A stretch of DNA of 29,908 nt, taken from Caryophanales bacterium UBA5603 (GTDB lineage Bacteria > Bacillota_I > Bacilli_A > Izemoplasmatales > Hujiaoplasmataceae). The position numbers and the translations under genes were made by a program. The notes under the pieces were generated by a model that saw only the letters and a program-made list of their open reading frames with translations, did not search any database and was not told the origin of the DNA. Where the stretch lies: the NCBI GenBank assembly GCA_002424815.1, contig DILB01000024.1:1-29908 (forward strand), in the 5' to 3' direction. This document shows positions 7,966 through 15,451 of the stretch, piece after piece. Position 1 is the first letter of the stretch. Each line of letters opens with the position of its first letter.

Positions 7966-8658
7966 TTATTGAAATAAATACAGAAAAGGAATGTCGTTTG
8001 TCTGAAATATTCTGTTGTTTAAATAAAATAGAGGACTATGCGTTTCAATATCGTGAAACAAGAGTTGGTATGCACATAATGCTTGTGTTTTAATCCCAAT
8101 TTTTTTATTCAAAGAGGGTATTCCATACAATGGATCTCCAATAATCGGATGATTCACAGCTGCGAGATGTGCACGAATCTGATGAGTTTTTCCAGTCAAT
8201 AACTCAACTTCCAATATACTCATATTTGATTTTTCTTTTATAACCTTATATCTAGTACTAATCAGTTGACTATTTGCAATCTTTGATGATGAAATTCGCA
8301 CGATTGATTGCGTCGAATCTTTTAATAAATACCCTTCTAGAGTGGCTTCCGGAACAAAGAAGTAACCAGAAACGACACAAAGATAAGTTTTTTGGATTTT
8401 TTTTACAGATGATAGTCGATTGAGTTCAATAATTGATTGATTATTTTTACCAATAATAACGAGACCGGATGTGTTAAAATCAAGTCGATTAATCACCGCA
8501 TATAAAGAGGCATCTTTTCGAAATGTTTTTAAAGTCGACAGAATATCATTCTCTTTAAGTTTAGCATCAGGATGAGAAAGTATCCCTATAGGTTTTTCAA
8601 TTATAAGCAGCGCATCATCTTCATAATTGATTTTAAGATTATTTTGAATTTTATGCAT
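7966..8658 (-). CDS. RluA-family pseudouridine synthase without S4 domain
   Basis: Isomerises uridine to pseudouridine in rRNA or tRNA. From the chosen ATG at 8658 the protein has 230 residues. Catalytic D60 lies in NRLDFNTSGL. The usual motif is HRLDxxTSG, so the His is Asn57 here. KTYLCVVSGY and TGKTHQIRAHLAAVNHPIIG are further family signatures. A longer frame opens at 8745, but a TATAAT on the minus strand (8675-8680) falls inside that extension and the extra residues look non-protein-like, so the internal ATG with GGTGAT upstream is preferred. There is no N-terminal S4 domain, unlike RluD or RluC. The exact RNA target cannot be named from sequence alone. Confidence 0.82.
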   Translation of the reverse strand: MHKIQNNLKINYEDDALLIIEKPIGILSHPDAKLKENDILSTLKTFRKDASLYAVINRLDFNTSGLVIIGKNNQSIIELNRLSSVKKIQKTYLCVVSGYFFVPEATLEGYLLKDSTQSIVRISSSKIANSQLISTRYKVIKEKSNMSILEVELLTGKTHQIRAHLAAVNHPIIGDPLYGIPSLNKKIGIKTQALCAYQLLFHDIETHSPLFYLNNRIFQTNDIPFLYLFQ

Positions 8659-8674
8659 CAGTATCACCGAGATT

Positions 8675-8680
8675 ATTATA
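8675..8680 (-). promoter_or_regulatory. -10 element for the RluA-family gene
   Basis: TATAAT on the minus strand, 16 nt ahead of the ATG at 8658. It would give a leader of only about 10 nt that still holds the GGTGAT ribosome binding site. No clear -35 is seen. It also argues against the longer upstream start at 8745. Confidence 0.4.
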
Positions 8681-8732
8681 CTCGAATTCTCATTTTTTCG
8701 CATCTTTAATGTTAAAATTATACAGATAATAG

Positions 8733-8738
8733 TATAAT
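8733..8738 (+). promoter_or_regulatory. -10 element for the MFS gene
   Basis: TATAAT 30 nt upstream of the ATG at 8769, followed by GGAGGG at 8759-8764. The -35 is weak. Its neighbour on the minus strand at 8675-8680 makes this a divergent promoter pair. Confidence 0.5.
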
Positions 8739-8768
8739 GAAACAAACAATCTAGTAACGGAGGGAAAC

Positions 8769-10144
8769 ATGTCTAACACAGAGTTGAGTTTACAAAAAGG
8801 CACAGGTATTGGGGCTAAAAATTGGATGTTAATCTGGATAGTGGGAATGGCGGGCCAGATTGCATGGAATATTGAAAATAATTGGTTTAATACTTTTGTT
8901 TATGAAAAAATTGGGTATGAACCGGACATAATTGCTTGGATGGTAGGTATTAGTGCTGTAGCAACAACCATTGTAACTTTTATCTTTGGAACTTTGAGTG
9001 ATCGGCTTGGGCGTCGCAAACCATTTATTGTTACCGGATATATTTTATGGGGTTTTGCGACCATTGCATTTGGATTTACTGAACTTATATATCAATCAAT
9101 GTTATTAAGAGGATTATCAATAGCTTTAACAATGGCAGCGTTTCTAGTTGTGGCAAGTGATGCCATCATGAGTAGCTTTGGCTCAATGGGAAATGATGCT
9201 GGCTTCAATGCTTGGACAACAGACATTTCAAATGAATCTAATCGAGGAAAACTAGGCGGAGCACTGGCAGTCATGCCGGTCATCGCAACCATAATAGGCA
9301 CAATTGGTTCAGGATTTATTATTGAGCAAGTTGATTATTTTGGTTTTTTTATAATCATGGGAATCCTCGTAATGTCGATAGGCATATTTAGTTTCTTTTT
9401 TTTGAAAGATGCCCCCAATCTTTCACCAAAACGTCGAGGATCATTTTGGAAACAATTTATAGGGGTCTTTAATCTGAAATATTTTAAAAATAATAAAGAA
9501 TTGGCATTGGTTTTTATTTTCTTAGCGGCTTACTTTATTGGATTTAATGTTTTTTCCCATATATGCTGGTATTCATTCAATATACGCTTGGAATTGAAGT
9601 AGGAATGTCGGGTTTAATTTTAGGAATAGGGTTAATTATTGCATCCGTCGTTGTGATACCGGCATCAATTTTAATTGACCATGGTCAACCATCTTTGGTT
9701 TGTTTATTGGCAGTTTTTATTAACACCATGGGTTTATTAGTTGTTTCGATAGCATCTGAAACAACGCCTTATTGGGTATTAGGTTTGGGTGTTTTTTTAG
9801 TGGGAGCTGGTTACATTTCGGTTTTGCAAGCATTGACAGCTTGGATGAAAAATCTCTATCCTGAAGATCAAAGAGGTCAATTTGAAGGACTGCGTATTGT
9901 CTTTGCAGTTTTGATTCCAATGGTTGTTGGCCCCATCATCGGAACCAATATTATCAAAGCGTTTGGTGAAATAGGCACAAGACAATTAACAGATACCATC
10001 ACCATTACCGGACCATTACCACCGCAATTACTATTTGTTGTTGGAGCTGTAACAACATTGATTTCTTTGGTACCTCTCTTTTTTCTGAATCGACAGCATC
10101 AAATAAATAAAACAAGAAATTTTATGAAAGAAAAAATCAATTAA
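8769..10144 (+). pseudogene. MFS transporter (SLC45/GPH-like), broken by a 1-nt frameshift
   Basis: A 12-helix major facilitator transporter, probably for a sugar or glycoside. The first part (8769 to about 9554) carries the cytoplasmic motif GTLSDRLGRRKPF between helices 2 and 3. The second part continues in another frame from about 9554 to 10144. At 9550-9555 the gene has six T's. A seventh would join AAYFIGFNVFF to PYMLVFIQYTLGIEVGMSG and give one 458-residue protein, the normal MFS length. As it stands, translation ends at 9602 after 277 residues and 15 foreign codons. Both halves look well conserved with no other defect, so this is a recent mutation or a homopolymer sequencing error. GGAGGG lies upstream of the ATG. 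The substrate cannot be read from the sequence. Confidence 0.85.
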
Positions 10145-10168
10145 AAAGGATCCAATTGGATCCTTTTT
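10143..10168. terminator. Bidirectional terminator, MFS / KtrB
   Basis: A perfect palindromic stem AAAAAGGATCC/GGATCCTTTTT (10143-10153 and 10158-10168) with an AATT loop. It begins in the stop codon of the MFS gene and ends 1 nt before the stop codon of the convergent potassium transporter gene, so it serves both. Confidence 0.9.
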
Positions 10169-10169
10169 T

Positions 10170-11492
10170 TTATCCTATCAGTATTTTTGCTGGAGAATAT
10201 TCAACGCTAGAAACATTGGGGTGCCCCCAGTTTTTATTGAAAATACCAAAGATTGTAATAGGTCCAAGGCGACCAATGAACATCAAAATAATGATTAGCG
10301 CTTTTGATCCATTTGTCAATGTACTTGTTATTCCCATTGATAATCCTACAGTTCCAAAAGCCGACATTGTTTCAAACAATAACTCAGTAAATTTATTTTC
10401 TATAGAGGTATTTTTTGATTCTAGAATGGATAAAATAATAAACACGATGAAAATGACTGTCACTGCAAGTCCAGCAAGTGTAAAAGCCTTTAATCGAGTT
10501 TCATCATCAATACGTTTTTTATTAATAATGGTGGGTTTACCCTTCAAAAAATTAAAAGTTGAGAAAAACATTGTGTAAAAAGTTGTGGTTTTTATTCCAC
10601 CGCCGGTCGAGTTTGGTGATGCACCAATAAACATAAAACCCATTATCATAGCTAAACTAGGAATAGATAACGAACCAATGTTAACTGTAGAAAAACCTGC
10701 AGTTCTTGTTGTCACACTTTGAAATATTGCTTGAAGCCAAGTAATAGAGTCATAATTCGTTAATTTGATTAGCAGAGTACCTAGTATAATCAAAAAAGCT
10801 GAAACTTTAATAACAATGCGTGTATATATTGTTAAGTCTTGCCATTTTCGTTTTTTAGCAATATCAAAGATGACAATAAAACCGATGCCACCAGAAATGA
10901 TCATTAACATGGTACTTATATTTAACAATACATTGTTACTATAAGCGGATAAACTAGTTGATCCTATAATATCAAAACCCGCATTATTGAAGGAAGAAAC
11001 AGTATGGAAAGCACTTATACCAAGCGCTTGAACAAATGAATAATCTTGTATAAAAACTATAAAATTCATAATTAGGCCAATCAATTCGATTGCAAATGAT
11101 GTAATGATTATTTTTTTAACAAGTTTAATCATTCCTTGAATGGAAGGTTGATTCATTGCTTCTTTGAGAACATATCTTTCCATAACACCGATTTTGATAC
11201 CTAATAACATCAAAACATACATGGCTATTGTTACAATTCCTATACCACCGATATGTATCAAAATTGCAATAGTGATTTTTCCGAAAATTGAGAATGTTGC
11301 ACCGATATCTGGGATAGTTGAAAGCCCTGTAACACAGACCGCAGAAGCAGAAGTAAAAAGAGCATCAATCCAAGGAAGGGTTACATCTTCTTTTATTGCA
11401 AAAGGTAATTTTAACAATAAAGTTCCAATTATTATTATTCCCAAGAAACTTAGTGCAATGATAATTAGTGGTGAAAGATGGATTTTTTTCAT
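10170..11492 (-). CDS. KtrB/TrkH-type potassium (Na+-coupled) transporter subunit
   Basis: Membrane K+ uptake subunit of the Trk/Ktr/HKT superfamily, 440 residues, with four pore loops. The selectivity-filter Gly is seen in each: SASAVCVTGLS, SFNNAGFDIIG, VTTRTAGFST and MSAFGTVGLSMG. WIDALFTSAS and GASPNSTGGGIKTTTF are typical KtrB segments. An in-frame ATG at 11510 precedes ATG 11492. GGAGG lies between them, about 11 nt before 11492, and the residues from 11492 match the usual KtrB start, so 11492 is preferred. The regulatory RCK subunit (KtrA/TrkA) is not in the window. Length and filter favour KtrB over the longer proteobacterial TrkH. Confidence 0.9.
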   Translation of the reverse strand: MKKIHLSPLIIIALSFLGIIIIGTLLLKLPFAIKEDVTLPWIDALFTSASAVCVTGLSTIPDIGATFSIFGKITIAILIHIGGIGIVTIAMYVLMLLGIKIGVMERYVLKEAMNQPSIQGMIKLVKKIIITSFAIELIGLIMNFIVFIQDYSFVQALGISAFHTVSSFNNAGFDIIGSTSLSAYSNNVLLNISTMLMIISGGIGFIVIFDIAKKRKWQDLTIYTRIVIKVSAFLIILGTLLIKLTNYDSITWLQAIFQSVTTRTAGFSTVNIGSLSIPSLAMIMGFMFIGASPNSTGGGIKTTTFYTMFFSTFNFLKGKPTIINKKRIDDETRLKAFTLAGLAVTVIFIVFIILSILESKNTSIENKFTELLFETMSAFGTVGLSMGITSTLTNGSKALIIILMFIGRLGPITIFGIFNKNWGHPNVSSVEYSPAKILIG

Positions 11493-11550
11493 GGGACACC
11501 AAGCCTCCATTAGGTAAAAATTTATAATATAAATCCGTTTTCGATAGTAT

Positions 11551-11579
11551 ATTATACCTCATTAATACGAATTTCACAA
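11551..11579 (-). promoter_or_regulatory. Promoter of the ktrB-like gene
   Basis: On the minus strand TTGTGA (11574-11579), a 17-nt spacer and a perfect TATAAT (11551-11556) form a near-consensus sigma-70/sigma-A promoter. It leaves a leader of about 50 nt before the ATG at 11492. Confidence 0.7.
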
Positions 11580-11640
11580 CTTATGATAAAAAATCCGTAA
11601 AAGTAAAAAAAACTGATATCATATTATTTGCATAAGGGCT

Positions 11641-11652
11641 TTATGATATAAT
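11641..11652 (+). promoter_or_regulatory. Extended -10 promoter for the guanylate-kinase-like gene
   Basis: TTATGATATAAT contains TG-A-TATAAT, an extended -10 element. The same 12 bases precede rnfC (16201) and the 24165 gene (24123). There is no good -35, as expected for extended -10 promoters. AAGGAGG follows about 25 nt downstream, ahead of the ATG at 11682. Confidence 0.6.
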
Positions 11653-11681
11653 AAACCCATCAACAAGGAGGATGAATAACA

Positions 11682-12269
11682 ATGCTACTATTATTAGGTC
11701 CTAGTGCTTCTGGAAAAACCGAATCGGCAAAAATCATGATTAATCGCTATCCTATCTCTAGAGTGGTGACCTATACAACTCGACCAAAACGTATCAATGA
11801 AATTGATGGGTTTGATTATAATTTCGTGACTGAAACTGAATTTATTCGTTTGAGAGAAAACAATTATTTTGTAGAAACTGCTCAATATAATCAATTTCTA
11901 TATGGAACCCCAAAAAATCAAATAAGTCATGATAAATTTATCATAATTGAACCACAAGGACTTAGAGCTTTTTTAAAACTTAATGAATGTCCGATTGTTG
12001 CCATCTTTCTTCAAACAAATGAACAAATGCGCATTAGTAGAATGAAACAAAGAAAAGATAAACAAGAAGATATAAAGAAACGCATTGAATCTGATCGTAG
12101 AGAATTTGATATTTCAAAAATTGAAGGATTAGACCTTATCATTGATACGACAAATGTTACCCTTTCTGATCTTGCGGACATAATTTACGATAGATACTGC
12201 AATGTTTTGAGCGAAAAAAGACATCCCTATGAACAACTATCTTTATTTGAATCTAAAACAAATATATGA
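11682..12269 (+). CDS. Guanylate-kinase-like P-loop kinase
   Basis: 195 residues with the guanylate kinase layout. The P-loop GPSASGKTE is at 6-14. VTYTTRPKR (about 29-37) and DGFDYNFVTETEF match the GMP-binding region, QFLYGTP matches the conserved YGT, and an Arg-rich lid-like segment lies around 125-145. The enzyme family phosphorylates GMP to GDP. The C-terminal tail (KRHPYEQLSLFESKTNI) is unusual, and the GMP-binding region is less conserved than in housekeeping Gmk, so it may be a paralogue with another nucleotide substrate. AAGGAGG precedes the ATG. It stands alone, 96 nt ahead of the thioredoxin genes. Confidence 0.78.
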   Translation: MLLLLGPSASGKTESAKIMINRYPISRVVTYTTRPKRINEIDGFDYNFVTETEFIRLRENNYFVETAQYNQFLYGTPKNQISHDKFIIIEPQGLRAFLKLNECPIVAIFLQTNEQMRISRMKQRKDKQEDIKKRIESDRREFDISKIEGLDLIIDTTNVTLSDLADIIYDRYCNVLSEKRHPYEQLSLFESKTNI

Positions 12270-12318
12270 ACCTTGAGCATCTATAAGCAAATAGGTAGAA
12301 ATCTATTATTTGATTTGG

Positions 12319-12324
12319 TAAAAT
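12319..12324 (+). promoter_or_regulatory. Possible -10 for trxA-trxB
   Basis: TAAAAT lies 41 nt ahead of the trxA ATG with AGGAGG at 12351-12356. No convincing -35 and no terminator after the preceding gene are visible, so read-through from upstream is also possible. Confidence 0.3.
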
Positions 12325-12365
12325 AGTCATGAAATATATATCATCATATCAGGAGGAAACAAATT

Positions 12366-12677
12366 ATGACAGTACAAATTACAAGTGCCAATTTTCAAAA
12401 AGAAGTATTAGAATCTCCCATTCCAGTGATTGTGGATTTTTGGGCGGAATGGTGTCGCCCATGCCAAATGCTTGGACCAATTATCGAAGAAATCAGCAAT
12501 GAAAAAGCAGGATTGATTAAGGTTGGAAAAGTCAATGTTGATCAAGAGGGTGTGTTAGCGGGTCAATTCCGTATTTCATCCATTCCAACCGTTATGGCTT
12601 TCAACAATGGAAAAGCCACTGCTCAAGTCATTGGCTTATTACGAAAAGATGATTTGCTAAAACGACTAGGGTTCTAA
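12366..12677 (+). CDS. trxA: Thioredoxin with CRPC active site
   Basis: Small cytoplasmic disulfide oxidoreductase, 103 residues, the normal thioredoxin length. The active site is WCRPC (C30 and C33) in VIVDFWAEWCRPCQMLGP; most thioredoxins have WCGPC. The cis-Pro loop SSIPTVMAFNNG and the C-terminal helix are normal. AGGAGG is 9 nt upstream of the ATG. It is followed after 1 nt by the reductase-like gene, which is clearly its partner. The Arg between the Cys residues may tune redox potential or partner choice. Confidence 0.93.
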   Translation: MTVQITSANFQKEVLESPIPVIVDFWAEWCRPCQMLGPIIEEISNEKAGLIKVGKVNVDQEGVLAGQFRISSIPTVMAFNNGKATAQVIGLLRKDDLLKRLGF

Positions 12678-12678
12678 G

Positions 12679-13542
12679 ATGTATGATGTTTTAATTGTTG
12701 GAGGTGGACCTGCAGGGATATCTGCGGCTGTCTATCTACAGCGTTTTAAGCGTAACATCATTGTCATAGCCAAAGACCACGGAGCTTTAGGTTCTACCAC
12801 GCATATTGAAAATTATTATGGTTTTGAAAACCCTATTACTGGAAAAGAGCTTGTTGAAGCAGGATTTGCCCAAGCAAGAAGACTTGGTGTTAACATTCAC
12901 GAAAACGAAGAAGTTCTTTCAATCAATGGCTCAGGTCCATTTAACATTAAAACGAATGGCGGGGAATACCTTACAAAAACAGTATTACTTACAACGGGCA
13001 TGAATCGCCCAAATCTACGTGTTAAAGGATTTACTACCCTACAAGGAAAAGGTATTTCTTTTTGTGGAATTTGTGACGGTTTCTTATATCGAAATAAAAA
13101 AATCGGCATCTTGGGCGCCGGTGATTTTATGGCTGAGGAACTCGAAGTATTAAGGAACTTCTCTAATAATTTGACCGTTTTTACAAATGGTGAATCATTA
13201 TCAGTTTCGACCCATGAGTATCCTGTTGTAACTGAACCGCTTGTCGAATTGTTGGGTGTTGATTCATTGACTGGAGTCAAAACTCAGGCAAAAACTTACG
13301 ACTTAGATGCTTTATTTATAGCTGCTGGTACGCCTTCTGCTTCTGATTTTGCTGTTCGAATGGGAGCTTTTGTCAATCAAAAAAACGAAATCGAAGTCGA
13401 TCCCAATTTTTCAACCAATATTGCAGGATTATATGCTGCTGGAGATTGTATTGGGGGACTTCTGCAGATTTCTAAAGCTGTTAGTGATGGTGCTCAAGCA
13501 GCACTCGCTATTAACAAATATCTTAAAACGATAACGTCTTGA
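12679..13542 (+). CDS. Thioredoxin-reductase-like flavoprotein lacking the NADPH-binding signature (FFTR-like)
   Basis: A 287-residue flavoprotein of the low-Mr thioredoxin reductase fold, which reduces the neighbouring thioredoxin. FAD-binding GGGPAG is at 8-13, ENYYGF near 45-49, and AAGDC at 253-257. The redox pair is C129/C132 (FCGICDG). In NADPH-dependent enzymes the second nucleotide domain shows GGGxSA and HRRxxxR. Here the first reads GAGDFMAEE (146-154) and the second is replaced by TVFTNGESL, with no Arg pair. The protein is also 20-30 residues shorter than usual. These losses match what is known for ferredoxin-dependent flavin thioredoxin reductases of clostridia and some cyanobacteria. 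Ferredoxin as donor is therefore a good but unproven inference; NADH or another donor is the alternative. Plain TrxB is the conservative label. Confidence 0.85.
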   Translation: MYDVLIVGGGPAGISAAVYLQRFKRNIIVIAKDHGALGSTTHIENYYGFENPITGKELVEAGFAQARRLGVNIHENEEVLSINGSGPFNIKTNGGEYLTKTVLLTTGMNRPNLRVKGFTTLQGKGISFCGICDGFLYRNKKIGILGAGDFMAEELEVLRNFSNNLTVFTNGESLSVSTHEYPVVTEPLVELLGVDSLTGVKTQAKTYDLDALFIAAGTPSASDFAVRMGAFVNQKNEIEVDPNFSTNIAGLYAAGDCIGGLLQISKAVSDGAQAALAINKYLKTITS

Positions 13543-13594
13543 AAATTCAAGACGTTTTCTTTTTCATATGGTCTTGTTTTCAAGACTTTTTTTT
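13533..13594 (+). terminator. Tandem terminators after the thioredoxin reductase gene
   Basis: Two hairpins in a row. The first (13533-13556) has arms AACGTCTTGA/TTCAAGACGTT-like and starts within the stop region of the gene. The second (13571-13586) is GTCTTG-TTTT-CAAGAC followed by eight T's (13587-13594). Both share the GTCTTG/CAAGAC core, so the outer arms could pair in an alternative fold. The second hairpin is the stronger terminator and overlaps the promoter of the next operon. Confidence 0.8.
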
Positions 13595-13598
13595 ATGT

Positions 13599-13604
13599 TA
13601 TAAT
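13599..13604 (+). promoter_or_regulatory. -10 element for the chorismate mutase operon
   Basis: TATAAT just after the T run of the preceding terminator, 37 nt ahead of the ATG at 13642. AAGGAG (13629-13634) follows. A TTGTTT (13574-13579) is 19 nt upstream inside the terminator loop, too far to be a confident -35. Confidence 0.45.
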
Positions 13605-13641
13605 ATTTATGCGTTTAATCTATTGCTGAAGGAGTTTTTTT

Positions 13642-13923
13642 ATGAATACAATACAGATTTACCGGGCCGAAATTGATCGAATTGATTGTGAATTAAGATC
13701 TCTCTTTATTCAAAGAATGGAAATAATTGCAAAAATTTCCGAATGGAAAGCAGCACATGATCTTCCGATATTTGACCCATCCCGTGAAGTAGAAGTTATA
13801 AAGAATAATTTAGATGCCATAGAAAATGAAGTAATGAGAGAGTATTATCATACTGTTCTTTTATCGTTACTCAAAGTTTCAAAAGATTATCAAAAGTCAC
13901 TGGCTCTAGAGGGTATATTATGA
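13642..13923 (+). CDS. Chorismate mutase, AroQ type
   Basis: Rearranges chorismate to prephenate on the way to phenylalanine and tyrosine. The 93 residues form the all-helical CM_2 domain: R8 in YRAEIDRIDCELRSLF, R25 in FIQRMEIIAKIS, K36 in EWKAAHDLPIFDPSRE, and a third helix around 60-88. Arg, Lys and Arg side chains at these places bind the substrate in the E. coli domain. AAGGAG is 7 nt upstream. It is first of four overlapping genes (ATGA overlap with the threonine aldolase). No other aromatic-pathway gene is in the window, so the enzyme may work with scattered partners or in some other role. Confidence 0.88.
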   Translation: MNTIQIYRAEIDRIDCELRSLFIQRMEIIAKISEWKAAHDLPIFDPSREVEVIKNNLDAIENEVMREYYHTVLLSLLKVSKDYQKSLALEGIL

Positions 13924-14933
13924 AAATAATTGACTTAAGAAGTGATACCGTCACACAACCTACGGATGAAATGCGTTTGGCAATGTTTCAAGCAGAAGTA
14001 GGTGACGATGTTTTTCAAGATGATCCTACCCTAAATAAACTTGAAGAAATTGGCGCAAAAATGTTTGGCAAAGACGCTGCAGTATTTGTACCTTCAGGGA
14101 CCTTCTCAAATCAACTAGCAATTTTTACTCATACAAAGCATGGAGATGAAGTTCTCGTAGACCAAAACGCGCACATTGTCATTCATGAATCTGGTGCATC
14201 TTCAATTATAGCGGGTGTTCAACTATTCACCTTGGAAAGTAATAAGGGAATTTGGGATTTGGAAAAACTGAAACGTTCAATTAAAACTAAATCAGCTTTT
14301 ACTGCAGGAACAACCCTCATCTGCATTGAAAATGCATACAATGGCAAAGTCTTGCCGCTTGACTATATGAAACAAGTCTATGAGATAGCGCAATCAAGAA
14401 ATATTCCTGTTCATTTAGATGGCGCTCGTATTTTTAATGCAGCTACGCATTTAAATTGTGATGTTCGCGACATTTCTCAATATGCTGACTCTGTATCTGT
14501 ATGCCTTTCAAAAGGTCTTGCGGCTCCCGTCGGAACATTATTAATTGGTAAAAAAGCTTTTATTGATATTGCCCGCGAGAAAAGAAAATTGATGGGCGGC
14601 GGCATGCGACAAGCTGGATTTTTAGGTGCTGCAGGAATTATAGCCCTTCAAAAAATGTCGAAAAGATTACATATTGATCATGACAACGCCCAATATCTCG
14701 CTTCAAAAATTGAAACCATAGCAGGATTTAAAGTGGACTATGCTGAGAGAGATATTAATATCGTTTTTTTTGATACTGAGGATGAAAGAAAATATGATTT
14801 AGAATCTTTCTTGTTGAGCAAAGGCGTTAAAATTTTACCTTATGAACATCCTTTTAGATTTGTGACACATCATAATATTGATAAAAAAGATATCGATTAT
14901 GTTATTGAATTGATGCGGGAGTTTTTTTCTTAA
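13920..14933 (+). CDS. ltaE: Low-specificity L-threonine aldolase
   Basis: PLP enzyme that splits L-threonine or L-allo-threonine into glycine and acetaldehyde. The 337 residues are the usual length. DLRSDTVTQPTDEM opens the protein, VFVPSGTFSNQLA is the phosphate-cup region, H85 (QNAHIVIHESG) stacks on the cofactor, D167 (VHLDGARIFNA) binds the pyridine nitrogen, and K198 (VCLSKGLAAPVG) is the Schiff-base lysine. RKLMGGGMRQAGFLGA is also diagnostic. The ATG overlaps the chorismate mutase stop (ATGA), and its own stop overlaps the Nudix start by one base, so the three are translated as a coupled unit. Confidence 0.93.
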   Translation: MKIIDLRSDTVTQPTDEMRLAMFQAEVGDDVFQDDPTLNKLEEIGAKMFGKDAAVFVPSGTFSNQLAIFTHTKHGDEVLVDQNAHIVIHESGASSIIAGVQLFTLESNKGIWDLEKLKRSIKTKSAFTAGTTLICIENAYNGKVLPLDYMKQVYEIAQSRNIPVHLDGARIFNAATHLNCDVRDISQYADSVSVCLSKGLAAPVGTLLIGKKAFIDIAREKRKLMGGGMRQAGFLGAAGIIALQKMSKRLHIDHDNAQYLASKIETIAGFKVDYAERDINIVFFDTEDERKYDLESFLLSKGVKILPYEHPFRFVTHHNIDKKDIDYVIELMREFFS

Positions 14934-15451
14934 TGAAAAGAATTTTGACAATAAATAAAGATTGTAATATCGACAAATTCATTGGAACATCGTTTCTTAG
15001 AGTGGCATACCGTGCAATTATAAGTAAAGATAATCAAGTTCTTTTTATTAAATCATCAAAATTTGGGGAAATGAAATTTCCAGGTGGTGGAAAAGAGCCG
15101 AAAGAAATAGCTTATGAAGTTTTAAAAAGAGAAGTTTTAGAAGAAACAGGATATTTATTAAAATCTAAAATTCGTCCTTTTGGTAGAACCATGGAATACA
15201 CTAAAGACTTTAAAAAAGAATATGACATATATATCCAAGATTCAAGATATTATCTTTGTCAAGTTCATGATTATCAACAAAAAACAAATTATGCTGGTTA
15301 TGAAATTGAATACGGATATTACCCAATTTGGGCTACCCTTGATGAGGCGATTGCAAACAACGAGGGAGTTCAATCAAACAATCAAATATCTTGGCTTGAA
15401 CGAGATACTGAAGTAATGAGGATTTTACTTTCCTTGAGGAGTGAAAAATGA
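14933..15451 (+). CDS. Nudix hydrolase
   Basis: Hydrolyses a nucleoside diphosphate linked to another group; 172 residues. The full Nudix box is present at residues 52-74: G52, E58, then REVLEETGY with R66, E67, E70 and E71 as metal ligands, following the pattern GX5EX7REUXEEXGU. The beta-strand before it (AYRAIISKDNQVLFIK) and the following EYxKDF segment are typical, but nothing points to a particular substrate. It sits between threonine aldolase and a pseudouridine synthase, with overlapping ends on both sides (TAATG and ATGA). Confidence 0.9.
   Translation: MKRILTINKDCNIDKFIGTSFLRVAYRAIISKDNQVLFIKSSKFGEMKFPGGGKEPKEIAYEVLKREVLEETGYLLKSKIRPFGRTMEYTKDFKKEYDIYIQDSRYYLCQVHDYQQKTNYAGYEIEYGYYPIWATLDEAIANNEGVQSNNQISWLERDTEVMRILLSLRSEK

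Noticed and set aside
8659..8745. Longer N-terminus of the RluA-family protein
   Set aside because: It would cover a TATAAT on the same strand, and the extra residues are hydrophobic and unlike the family.
9550..9556. Programmed -1 frameshift in the MFS gene
   Set aside because: In the zero frame the heptamer is T TTT TCC, not T TTT TTC; the second tRNA would not re-pair well. No downstream pseudoknot was looked for in detail.
10156..10578. 140-codon open frame opposite the ktrB-like gene
   Set aside because: It is the complement of a clear transporter gene, has no ribosome binding site and overlaps the terminator.
11164..11517. 117-codon open frame opposite the start of the ktrB-like gene
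   Set aside because: It mirrors a real membrane protein (hydrophobic complement) and covers its ribosome binding site.
12897..13280. 127-codon open frame opposite the thioredoxin reductase gene
   Set aside because: It is the antisense of a conserved flavoprotein and has no start signals.
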